39,733 nucleotides of DNA from positions 1 to 39,733 of the forward strand of contig CAIYOY010000128.1 in assembly GCA_903927905.1 (NCBI GenBank), written 5' to 3'. This document shows positions 22,584-29,756 of the stretch, one piece after another. The notes beneath the pieces are model-generated. The model was not told the DNA's origin. It worked only from the letters and a program-made list of their open reading frames with translations, and did no database searches. Origin of the DNA: an uncultured Verrucomicrobiales bacterium (GTDB taxonomy: Bacteria > Verrucomicrobiota > Verrucomicrobiia > Limisphaerales > Palsa-1400). Numbering within the stretch: position 1 is the stretch's first letter; each line of letters begins with the position of its first letter. The translations under genes and the position numbers were made by a program.

Positions 22584-25574
22584 TCATTTGACATTGCCCC
22601 GCGCCGCCGCCGTGCGAAAACTCATTTTGGCGTAAACTGCCCTGATCCCTTCCCGAACCTCATTTAGCTCCCTCATGAAGCTTGCGGAATTTTCAAATCC
22701 GCAACGGACGGCCACTCGGTAGAGCGCCGCATCGTCGTCGGGCAACAAGACTTCTCCCGCAAAGCTCCATCGGCGGAGGATGCCTTCGATCCGCCGAAGC
22801 TTGCGATAATTCTCCAACAATTTGTCTCCATCAGCCCGATTGAGCGCGCCGGATGCCACGGCACGTTGCAACGCTTTCAAGGTATTCGGTTCGTGCCAGC
22901 GATTTTCCAGACAGATCGTTTGGGCGAGAAATTCCGCGTCCATCAAGCCGCCGCGACCGGTTTTTATGGCCAGATGGTCTTGACCGGCAGGAGTGCGCTC
23001 TTTTTCGATGCGCTCGCGCATGCGGATGATTTGTTGTTTCCAATCAGACGGCAGCGGCAAGGCGGCGGTCATTTTCTCGAAACGTTCGCCGATTTTCAGA
23101 TCGCCCGCAACAGGCCGGGTGCGGGAGAGCGATTGGATTTCCCAGAGCGCGGCGCGTTTGTGGTAATACTCGCCGCAAGCTTCCAAGGTCGTCACTAATA
23201 ACCCTTTTTCACCGTCTGGCCGAAGACGGGCATCGGTGGGGAAAACAATGCCGAGTTCCGTTTGACGCGACAGGAGGTCCATTACTTCCGCCGCCATTTT
23301 TTGCAACGGCGGCAGCTTTTTAGCAGAAGCATCGGTGACGAAAATGATATCGAGATCAGAACCGTAACCGACCTCTTTGCCGCCGAGCTTGCCGCAGCCG
23401 ATGATGGCGAACGGAGTTGTCTTCAATTTATGCCTTCGCATGACGACTTCCACCGCGTATTGCAAACAGGCATCGGCGAGGGCGGAGAGTTCGACGAGGT
23501 TTTGCTCGAAGTCGGCAAGGCCAAGGATGTCGCGCAGGCCGATGCGCATGAGTTCGGCCTGATGATAGCGGCGGAGCCAGAGGTGTTGGTCTTCGTCGTT
23601 CAGGCCATAACGCAAATCTTCCAGCGTTTCCTCCGCGCCTTTGGCCCGTCGCAGGCGTCCGCTCAATTCCAGTTCATCCACCAGGTCAGGGGTGCGAATA
23701 GCGATTTCTGCCAGGAATTCAGAGCGGTCGAACAATAATAATAGCAGCGTGAAGAGGGATGGGCTGCGGGTCCAAAGTTCGTAAAGGGTGGCGCGAGTGC
23801 CGTAGGCGGAAATGAAGTTGTCGAGGCGGACGAGGACGCGGTCGGGGTCGGAGAGAGGAGTGCGACTGTCCTCAGTCGCAGCAGGGTGATGTGGAATTGA
23901 GGCTCGGGTAAGTTTTGACGCGGTTGGAGCTGGCCACGTTGCTGCGACTGGGGACAGTCGCACTCCGGGCGCGGTTGGACACAATGCCAAGAAACGCGGG
24001 AGGAGGTCGCGGGCGAGTTCGACGGAACGGGGAGAGACGTGAACGTAGCCGGGGCCGTGCAGGAATACTTCCACCATGCGCAAGGCCTGGTCGGTGTCGC
24101 GGAAACCGTGTTCGGATAATAGTTTCTTCCATTGGTCTTCGAAGCCTTTGATCGTTTCGGGGAACGGGGTCGGCGCGGCCGGGCCATCCCCTTGCACTCT
24201 CGCGTCATAGATGCGGCGGACATTATTGGAATATTTCACCCTCGCCTCATCAAATTTTTGCCACGTGGCAAAACCCATCAGCTTCGCCAATCGTTCCCGC
24301 GCCACGCGGTCGGTCGGGATGGTATGCGTCTGTTGATACGCTTCCATTTGCAGCCGATGCTCCACCTCACGCAGAAAAACATACGCCTCCGTCAATTCCC
24401 TCATCTCCTTTTCCGAGAGCAACGCGTAATCCACCAGTTTTTGCAAGGTCGGCAGCGTTTGCGCGCCTTGCAAAAATGGCGTGCGCCCGGCGTGCAGAAG
24501 CTGCTGCGTCTGCGCGATGAATTCGATTTCACGAATGCCGCCGCGACCGAGCTTGACGTTGCGCTCCATTTCGCCGACTTTGACCACTTCGTTTTCGATG
24601 CGTTGTTTCATCGCCGCGATTTCCGGCAACGTGCGTTCGCCCAGGGAGCGCGGATAACGAAACGATTGCACCATGTCGAGAAACTCCGCGCCCAACTCCG
24701 CATCGCCGGCCACCGGGCGGGCCTTGATCAACATCATGCGCTCCCAAGTCTGGCCCCATTGCGCGTAATAATTTTCGTAACTTTCCAGCGAACGCGCCAG
24801 CGGGCCGGAATCGCCTTCGGGCCGCAGGCGGAGATCAATGCGGAACAACATTCCTTCCGGGGTGAGTTTGCCGATTTCGGAAATGATGAGTTCGGCGAGT
24901 TTGATGAAGAATTGGTGACTGGTCATTCCCCGGCCCTCTTCCTTCGGTTTGGGCGGGGTCTGGAAAAGATGACCTTCCTCGCTGTAAACAAAAAGAACAT
25001 CGATGTCCGAACTGTAATTGAGTTCCTGCCCGCCGAGTTTGCCCATGCCGAGGGTGCAGAATTGCGTCGGCTGCCACTGACCGTCGGCATCCTGATGCCA
25101 GGGAGCGCCAAAACGTTCGGTGAGTTTTTTGGTGCAGAGATCGCAGACGAGCGCGAGACAGACATCGGCCACGTGCGAAATTTCGCGGATGATTTCGGTC
25201 ATGTTCCCGATCCGGCCCAAATCTCGTGCGGCAATCCGGACAAATTCGCGCTGCTTGAATTCGCGGAGCCGGGCGAGGGACGTTTCGTAATCCTCGCCTT
25301 TGATTAGTTGCTTGGCGGTGCGGCGCAGACCTTCGGGGCGGCGTGCAAAACGGAGATCATCGTCGAGAACAGTGGCCAGCCAATCAGGATGAGCCACAAG
25401 GAGTTCGCTGGAGGCTTGGGAACCGCTCAGCAGCGATGCCAAGATTTGGGCTTGTTCGGTGGAAAATTTTTTTGGGAAGTGCGCGCTGTTCTTTTCCAGT
25501 TGTTCGACATAGCCCAGCGCGCGCTGGGGATCAGCGCTGGCGGCAATGGCTTTTTTTAAAGCTACCGATGGCAT
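22584..25574 (-). CDS. glnE: Glutamine synthetase adenylyltransferase GlnE with in-frame insertion
   Basis: 996 residues from ATG 25574 (an upstream open stretch to 25640 is not needed). GlnE attaches and removes AMP on glutamine synthetase, controlling nitrogen assimilation. Two nucleotidyltransferase-like halves are visible: the N-terminal with LGMGKLGGQELNYSSDIDVLFVY (in parts) and the C-terminal with IGCGKLGGKEVGYGSDLDIIFV (in parts), each with the conserved G/S-S-D-x-D acids. Length is close to other GlnE (about 950). Residues about 537-573 are encoded by a palindromic element (23857-23966) that stays open in this frame, adding about 37 residues such as RLSPVAATWPAPT and HHPAATEDSRTP between the LLPRFLALC helix and the PDRVLVRLDNF region. 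No stop or frameshift, so the enzyme should be full length. Confidence 0.95.
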   Translation of the reverse strand: MPSVALKKAIAASADPQRALGYVEQLEKNSAHFPKKFSTEQAQILASLLSGSQASSELLVAHPDWLATVLDDDLRFARRPEGLRRTAKQLIKGEDYETSLARLREFKQREFVRIAARDLGRIGNMTEIIREISHVADVCLALVCDLCTKKLTERFGAPWHQDADGQWQPTQFCTLGMGKLGGQELNYSSDIDVLFVYSEEGHLFQTPPKPKEEGRGMTSHQFFIKLAELIISEIGKLTPEGMLFRIDLRLRPEGDSGPLARSLESYENYYAQWGQTWERMMLIKARPVAGDAELGAEFLDMVQSFRYPRSLGERTLPEIAAMKQRIENEVVKVGEMERNVKLGRGGIREIEFIAQTQQLLHAGRTPFLQGAQTLPTLQKLVDYALLSEKEMRELTEAYVFLREVEHRLQMEAYQQTHTIPTDRVARERLAKLMGFATWQKFDEARVKYSNNVRRIYDARVQGDGPAAPTPFPETIKGFEDQWKKLLSEHGFRDTDQALRMVEVFLHGPGYVHVSPRSVELARDLLPRFLALCPTAPGVRLSPVAATWPAPTASKLTRASIPHHPAATEDSRTPLSDPDRVLVRLDNFISAYGTRATLYELWTRSPSLFTLLLLLFDRSEFLAEIAIRTPDLVDELELSGRLRRAKGAEETLEDLRYGLNDEDQHLWLRRYHQAELMRIGLRDILGLADFEQNLVELSALADACLQYAVEVVMRRHKLKTTPFAIIGCGKLGGKEVGYGSDLDIIFVTDASAKKLPPLQKMAAEVMDLLSRQTELGIVFPTDARLRPDGEKGLLVTTLEACGEYYHKRAALWEIQSLSRTRPVAGDLKIGERFEKMTAALPLPSDWKQQIIRMRERIEKERTPAGQDHLAIKTGRGGLMDAEFLAQTICLENRWHEPNTLKALQRAVASGALNRADGDKLLENYRKLRRIEGILRRWSFAGEVLLPDDDAALYRVAVRCGFENSASFMRELNEVREGIRAVYAKMSFRTAAARGNVK
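23857..23966. repeat. GGAG-type palindromic element translated within glnE
   Basis: The ends, 23857-23888 and 23935-23966, are inverted repeats matching at 29 of 32 positions. Each end also folds on itself: stem GCGACTG/CAGTCGC, loop TCCT or TCCC, then AGCA. Read on the minus strand it has no stop codon in the glnE frame and supplies about 37 residues to GlnE. Same family as 4790-4892 and 39607-39733. Confidence 0.8.
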
Positions 25575-25676
25575 GGGGTATCTTTGCGTAAATTGGGCGG
25601 GGGTGCAAAGGAAAGACGCTCTTGGCCACGGGCAAAACACCTTTACCTAAAGACCCTTTTAGATTAGCTTCTCCTT

Positions 25677-25943
25677 GTGACCGCAACCGTTGAACATATT
25701 TTGCGAGAGATCAAGGCGCTGCCGCCTGCGGATATTCGTGAAGTCTGGGAAGAAATTTCTCCGGGCGTAAACGACGCTGTTTCGCCACAAACCGCAGACA
25801 CCAAGGCCGCCTTGGAAGCGACCCACTCTCTCTACGGACGATTCGCCGGAGGCAAATCGTTGGTCCGTCTGCTGCAAGATCGAGCGCGAGACCGGGCACG
25901 AGAAGATGATAAACTCCATCGGCTCACGGGCAAATATGCCTGA
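25677..25943 (+). CDS. Probable antitoxin partner of a PIN toxin
   Basis: 88 residues from GTG 25677. It is short, charged and helical (TVEHILREIKALPPADIREVWEEI) with a basic C-terminal tail (RARDRAREDDKLHRLTGKYA), a composition usual for antitoxins of PIN-type toxins. I see no classical AbrB or ribbon-helix-helix N-terminal motif. The C-terminal part reads like the toxin-binding segment. Its last eight bases overlap the start of the PIN gene (ATGCCTGA). It is divergent from glnE, whose start lies 102 bp away, so promoters for both lie in 25575-25676. A poor ribosome site leaves the exact start uncertain. Confidence 0.6.
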   Translation: MTATVEHILREIKALPPADIREVWEEISPGVNDAVSPQTADTKAALEATHSLYGRFAGGKSLVRLLQDRARDRAREDDKLHRLTGKYA

Positions 25944-26367
25944 GAGCTACCTCTTGGATAGTTCCGCGTTTATCGCTTATCTCCAAGCGGAGGGTGGTGG
26001 ACCTCGTGTGCTGGAACTTCTGGAGAAGGCGGCCAAAGGCGAGCTCCTTCTTTTTGCTTCCTTCGTCAGTTTGGCAGAGATTCAATATATCACTGAGGCT
26101 GACTTTGATGCTTCTGCCGCCAAGCAAACCATCGCCGATCTCAAAAAACTGGCGGTTACTTGGATTCATTCGGATGATGCTTTGTGCGCATCAGCTGCGG
26201 ACATCAAAGCAGGCCATAAGCTTTCTTTCGCTGATGCGTTCGTGGTGGCAGCAGCTCTCAGATTAGATTCGGTTTTGATTCATAAAGACCCGGAGATTGA
26301 AAAAATCCCGGCGCCACTTAAACAAGAAATGCTGCCGCTCAAAAACGCCGCAGCAAAGAGCGGTTGA
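25936..26367 (+). CDS. vapC: PIN-domain ribonuclease toxin (VapC type)
   Basis: 143 residues. PIN-domain toxins cleave RNA and are neutralised by the partner antitoxin. The four acidic positions are visible: D8 in LLDSSAF, E48 in SLAEIQ, D100 in KLSFADAFVVA and D118 in LIHKDPEI, the usual D-E-D-D pattern. Length is typical for VapC. ATG 25936 was chosen over 25906 because it puts the first Asp near residue 8, as in the family, and overlaps the antitoxin stop. The context (antitoxin directly upstream, overlapping) supports a toxin-antitoxin pair. The target RNA cannot be told from sequence. Confidence 0.85.
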   Translation: MPESYLLDSSAFIAYLQAEGGGPRVLELLEKAAKGELLLFASFVSLAEIQYITEADFDASAAKQTIADLKKLAVTWIHSDDALCASAADIKAGHKLSFADAFVVAAALRLDSVLIHKDPEIEKIPAPLKQEMLPLKNAAAKSG

Positions 26368-26402
26368 TCGGTCGGCAGGAATTTTATTGAACAGGTTAAA
26401 AG

Positions 26403-27110
26403 ATGAATAAATGGTATCAAGCAGGCTTGCTACTGTCTCCGTATGCTCGAAAAATCCGTCACGTTACGTTGCTGGCAATAGTGGTCATTCTGCTATGGGG
26501 TTTTGCAGCCCCTTGGTTTGCCGCACAGGACTTGATCGGTTCCATAACGGAATACAGCAGCTATTTTCTATCTTTTTTTGCAGTGGGTTTTTTGGCGTTT
26601 ATTTACGCTTGTTTTGCTCCACAAGAAGGTGCCATCCGAAAAATTTGGGTGGTTAGCGGAACCTTTGTGGCCCTGGCGCTGGTCGTAACCTCGTGCGGTC
26701 GTTCTAACGAATCTTTTTTTCGTTGGAAATTAAAAGCAACGCCGCAGTCGAGTTGGGAAAGGATGAGTTTAAATTTGAAGAACCTGGGGTTGGAAGCAGT
26801 CCAAAATGATGCGGCTGCAAAAGTCACGAACGGAGTGATACAAAGCGGTTCGGCAACAGATATTTTTATTAACCGGAAACGAATCGAGAAGGATTTCAGA
26901 GACTTAGGCCCGGCAAGCGATTATTATTATGGAAATCTCGTAAATGGAACAAATGCCTGTGTCGTATTCGGATCATCCTTTCGGAAATGGGGATTAGTCA
27001 CAGGCCCTGATTATTTATTCTTTTCATCTCGGCCATGGAAACGAGTCAAAGTGGCCGATAACTGCTGGTTTTTTGTAGGTTGGGGGGGATGCCTTTTGAT
27101 CAGGAAGTAA
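26403..27110 (+). CDS. Membrane protein of unknown function
   Basis: 235 residues. Three hydrophobic segments are present at about residues 24-40 (LAIVVILLWGFAAPWFA), 52-72 (SSYFLSFFAVGFLAFIYACF) and 81-97 (IWVVSGTFVALALVV, with a Cys after it, TSCGRS). A soluble part of about 135 residues follows, ending VGWGGCLLIRK. No known domain recognised. AGG lies eight bases before the ATG. It follows the toxin-antitoxin pair by 35 bp on the same strand, but there is no reason to think it belongs to it. Confidence 0.6.
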   Translation: MNKWYQAGLLLSPYARKIRHVTLLAIVVILLWGFAAPWFAAQDLIGSITEYSSYFLSFFAVGFLAFIYACFAPQEGAIRKIWVVSGTFVALALVVTSCGRSNESFFRWKLKATPQSSWERMSLNLKNLGLEAVQNDAAAKVTNGVIQSGSATDIFINRKRIEKDFRDLGPASDYYYGNLVNGTNACVVFGSSFRKWGLVTGPDYLFFSSRPWKRVKVADNCWFFVGWGGCLLIRK

Positions 27111-27195
27111 TTTAGAATTGTGCTTGAGCCAAAGAACGCCAAGTAAAAGCGAACGGCTTTTTAATTTGAGACCCGAGTAACATCGCGACCTGCCT

Positions 27196-28251
27196 TCAAT
27201 GATGAGCCAACCGTTCGAAAAGAGCAGACCAATACCAAATCACGACGCGGGTGCATTCCCAGCCCTGCCAGATGGAGAAAGCAAGGATGGCTGCAAGTTT
27301 TAGCCATTCAATCCAATGCTGTCGGCGCATGAGGTTCCGCAAGACAACGAGGGCGATAAACCAGAGAGTCAGACCGACGTGGCAATCGAAGATTTGAATG
27401 GCGAACCGGATATGACCGCGCAAGGTGTGATCGGGTGTCCAGGAAGATGGAATAAAATTCCACAACGGGCCGCTGAACACGATCAGGATGACGAGCAAGG
27501 CGATGGCATTGGAAAGGTGCGCGAAGAAGGAGTCGGGGTTGACGTTGTCTTTGCTGCGATTGGAGTCGTACCAGATTTTAGCCACCGCCGCGCGGTCGGT
27601 GAAAATTTTGCCCGGCGATAGAAACACCCGTGCGATGATGGACAACACATCAAAGCCAGTCATGGAACGGAAGCGGCGGCCCGATGTGCGCACGGGACGC
27701 CAGAGGACGACGAAGCGGCCCTCACGTTTCAGTGCCAAAGCGAACTTGCCTTCTTCGGACCAAAAGAGCCGCTCGTCGAAACCACCGGTCTTAAGGAAAG
27801 CGGCGCGGGTGCAATACATGAACGCGCCGCCAGTGAAGCCAACGAGTTTCGCACCAAGAACACCAAGCCACGCGCCTAATTTTATGTAGAGCGGCACCGC
27901 GTCATCGAACAAGGCCGGGGCGCCTCCGCCCGCCGCGCCGTTTTCCATATAACGCAGTGCTTCGGCGATGGAGCCGGGATTAGCCAACGTATCAGCATCA
28001 ATAAAGAAGATGTATTCCCCCTTGGCCGCACGACCTCCGGAATTACGGGTGGCGGCGATTTGTCGGTTATTGACAGGAACGACGATTGCGCCGTTTTGGG
28101 CAGCGACCTCAGCGGTGTCATCGGTGGAGGCGTCGTTGGCGACGACGATTTCATAGGACAGATTCAACGCCTCGGCCGAATCGTGGATGGCCTGCAACGT
28201 CCGACCCAAACCGGCCGCCTCATTATGAGCAGGGATGACAAATGAAACCAT
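27196..28251 (-). CDS. Family 2 glycosyltransferase with C-terminal membrane helices
   Basis: 351 residues from ATG 28251 (an in-frame TTG at 28260 is the other option). GT2 signature: FVIPAHNEAAGLGRTL at the N-terminus, VVANDASTDDTAEVA with the nucleotide-binding Asp, and the metal-binding FIDADT. Later YCTRAAFLKTGGFDERLFWSEE resembles the acceptor-side motif of GT-A enzymes. The last about 110 residues include about three hydrophobic segments (LLVILIVFSGPLWNF, GLTLWFIALVVL, LKLAAILAFSIW) that would hold it in the membrane. It probably transfers sugar to a lipid carrier or a polysaccharide; donor and acceptor are unknown. It is transcribed alone. Confidence 0.88.
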   Translation of the reverse strand: MVSFVIPAHNEAAGLGRTLQAIHDSAEALNLSYEIVVANDASTDDTAEVAAQNGAIVVPVNNRQIAATRNSGGRAAKGEYIFFIDADTLANPGSIAEALRYMENGAAGGGAPALFDDAVPLYIKLGAWLGVLGAKLVGFTGGAFMYCTRAAFLKTGGFDERLFWSEEGKFALALKREGRFVVLWRPVRTSGRRFRSMTGFDVLSIIARVFLSPGKIFTDRAAVAKIWYDSNRSKDNVNPDSFFAHLSNAIALLVILIVFSGPLWNFIPSSWTPDHTLRGHIRFAIQIFDCHVGLTLWFIALVVLRNLMRRQHWIEWLKLAAILAFSIWQGWECTRVVIWYWSALFERLAHH

Positions 28252-28422
28252 GGCGGGCAAAGTGTAGAACTAAGAGAGCTGAGTGGAAAGCGGGGAATTG
28301 GGGGGCGGGTTTTGCCCGGCGGCCAATCAGACTGATGCCTCCTAACCTTTATTCAATCAAAAGATGGCAAAAAATGGCCGGTTGGTGAAATACCTGAAAC
28401 CCGGCGGCGTCTGAATTATTGT

Positions 28423-28731
28423 ATGAAAAAAATATTATTCATCTCCGCAGTTTCAGCAGTAGTCCTCGGATTGGCGCAAACGTCCCAGGCGGGCGTTCAT
28501 GTCAACATCGGTTTCGGTCTTCCGTTTCCGAGTGTTGTGGTTACTCGTCCAGCTCCCGTGGTGGTGGAAACCGCTCCGGTCTGCGCTCCCGTCGTCGTGG
28601 CCGCGCCCTGCGCGCCCGTCGTGGTGCAGCCGGCGCCTGTGGTGGTCACCGAACCGGTTTATTATCCGGTCTATCGCCACGGCCACTATTGGCATGATGG
28701 GTGGGGCCGTTCCCACGGCTTCCGCCGTTGA
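28423..28731 (+). CDS. Small exported Val/Pro-rich protein
   Basis: 102 residues. Signal peptide at residues 1-24 (KKILFISAVSAVVLGLAQTSQA in parts). The mature part consists of repeated VV-APCAPVVV-QPAPVVV-like segments, with four cysteines, then an aromatic and basic tail YYPVYRHGHYWHDGWGRSHGFRR taken in parts. Short Y-x-W-type exported proteins of this shape are common in Proteobacteria and Verrucomicrobia, and their role is unknown. A terminator at 28765 follows. It is a single-gene unit. Confidence 0.7.
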   Translation: MKKILFISAVSAVVLGLAQTSQAGVHVNIGFGLPFPSVVVTRPAPVVVETAPVCAPVVVAAPCAPVVVQPAPVVVTEPVYYPVYRHGHYWHDGWGRSHGFRR

Positions 28732-28764
28732 AGTTGGATGAAGTGTTGAGGTTTAGAACAGAGA

Positions 28765-28797
28765 AGGCCGGGACATCGTTCCCGGCTTTCTTTTATT
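28765..28797 (+). terminator. Intrinsic terminator of the small exported protein gene
   Basis: Stem GCCGGGA/TCCCGGC with a six-base loop, followed by TTTCTTTTATT. It lies 33 bp after the stop. A palindromic half-element begins at once after the T-run. Confidence 0.75.
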
Positions 28798-28823
28798 CGC
28801 GCCGAGCGGATGCCCGGCGTTCC
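28798..28823 (-). repeat. Half-copy of palindromic element, GCCGGGC/GCTCGGC stem
   Basis: Read on the minus strand: GGAAC, stem GCCGGGC, loop ATCC, stem GCTCGGC (one mismatch). It is close to the ends of the element at 31570-31641. It lies between the terminator of the small exported gene and the pyrF stop codon, 2 bp away. Confidence 0.5.
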
Positions 28824-28825
28824 AA

Positions 28826-29539
28826 TTATTTTGGCGGCGAAATAGATGCTAAAATGCTCTCGGCCGCCTGGCGCGGGTCTTTGGCCGCGTAAATCGGACG
28901 GCCGATTACCAGCCAGTTGGCCCCGGCTTTCATCGCTTCGGCGGGTGTGAGCGTCCGTTTTTGGTCGTCGGCTTTCTCATTGCCCGTGCGGATTCCAGGG
29001 GTGACGAGTTGCATTTGAGCGGGGATAATCTCGCGCAGATCGGCGATTTCCAACGGCGAGCAGACGAGTCCGCGCAATCCGGCCTGCACGGCAAGTTCGG
29101 CCAGACGTTCAACCTGATGGCCGACGTTCGGGGCCACGCCAATTTCACTCAGTTCGTTGCTGTCCATGCTGGTCAGAACCGTCACGCCGAGAATAAGGGG
29201 AGTTTTGAGACCGATTTCTTTGGCGGTTTTTTTGGCGGATTCTTCCGCCGCGCGCATCATGGCGGCTCCGCCGCTGGTGTGGATGGTGATCATTTGCACA
29301 TCCAGACGGGTGGCGGCGGCGACAGCCTTGGCCACGGTATTGGGGATGTCGTGAAATTTCAGGTCCAGAAAAACGCTGGCCCCGGTGGCGCGGATGGCTT
29401 TGACGATGTCCGGGCCGGCGCTGGTAAAAAGTTCGCTGCCGATCTTGAAGGCGCCGACGACAGGCGCGAGTTGTTTGGCGAGGGCCAAAGCCGACTCAGC
29501 CGACTGGACATCCAAAGCGACGATGATAGGATTTTGCAT
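28826..29539 (-). CDS. pyrF: Orotidine 5'-phosphate decarboxylase PyrF
   Basis: 237 residues from ATG 29539 (a TTG at 29545 adds two). PyrF converts OMP to UMP, the last step of pyrimidine synthesis. The catalytic D-x-K-x-x-D motif is DLKFHDIPNT. The TIM-barrel ends and phosphate site are present (IVALDV at the start, GVTVLTSMD, LVTPGIR, LVIGRPIYAAKDP). Length matches the bacterial type 1 enzyme. It is transcribed alone; upstream 29540-29756 holds no gene or recognised element. The stop codon abuts a palindromic half-element. Confidence 0.95.
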   Translation of the reverse strand: MQNPIIVALDVQSAESALALAKQLAPVVGAFKIGSELFTSAGPDIVKAIRATGASVFLDLKFHDIPNTVAKAVAAATRLDVQMITIHTSGGAAMMRAAEESAKKTAKEIGLKTPLILGVTVLTSMDSNELSEIGVAPNVGHQVERLAELAVQAGLRGLVCSPLEIADLREIIPAQMQLVTPGIRTGNEKADDQKRTLTPAEAMKAGANWLVIGRPIYAAKDPRQAAESILASISPPK

Positions 29540-29756
29540 CACCAAAAATCTAAGCGTTAATGGGATACGCGCAATGGTAAATCAGCCGAATTTCATGGCC
29601 TGATTCGACCTGATTTTAAGAGGATTTCATCGAATATAACTTTCCGTCACTGCGTCTGAATGGTATTCTGATAAAGAGGTGCAGCCCAAAGATTGTGTGA
29701 GTTAAAAAAGGCCTCAATTTTTCCTTGGATTGCATCGTTGATTAACAATTTAACTT

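Noticed and set aside
24132-25307. 391-codon plus-strand ORF
   Set aside because: It is the antisense shadow of glnE; GC-rich third positions keep it open, and the product (many FRRF, HF runs) has no domain.
25575-25640. GlnE N-terminal extension of 22 residues
   Set aside because: The extension is unlike GlnE and ATG 25574 starts a normal N-terminus.
27111-27195. Possible terminator AGCC...GGCT with T-run
   Set aside because: Only four base pairs with a long loop; not enough to call.
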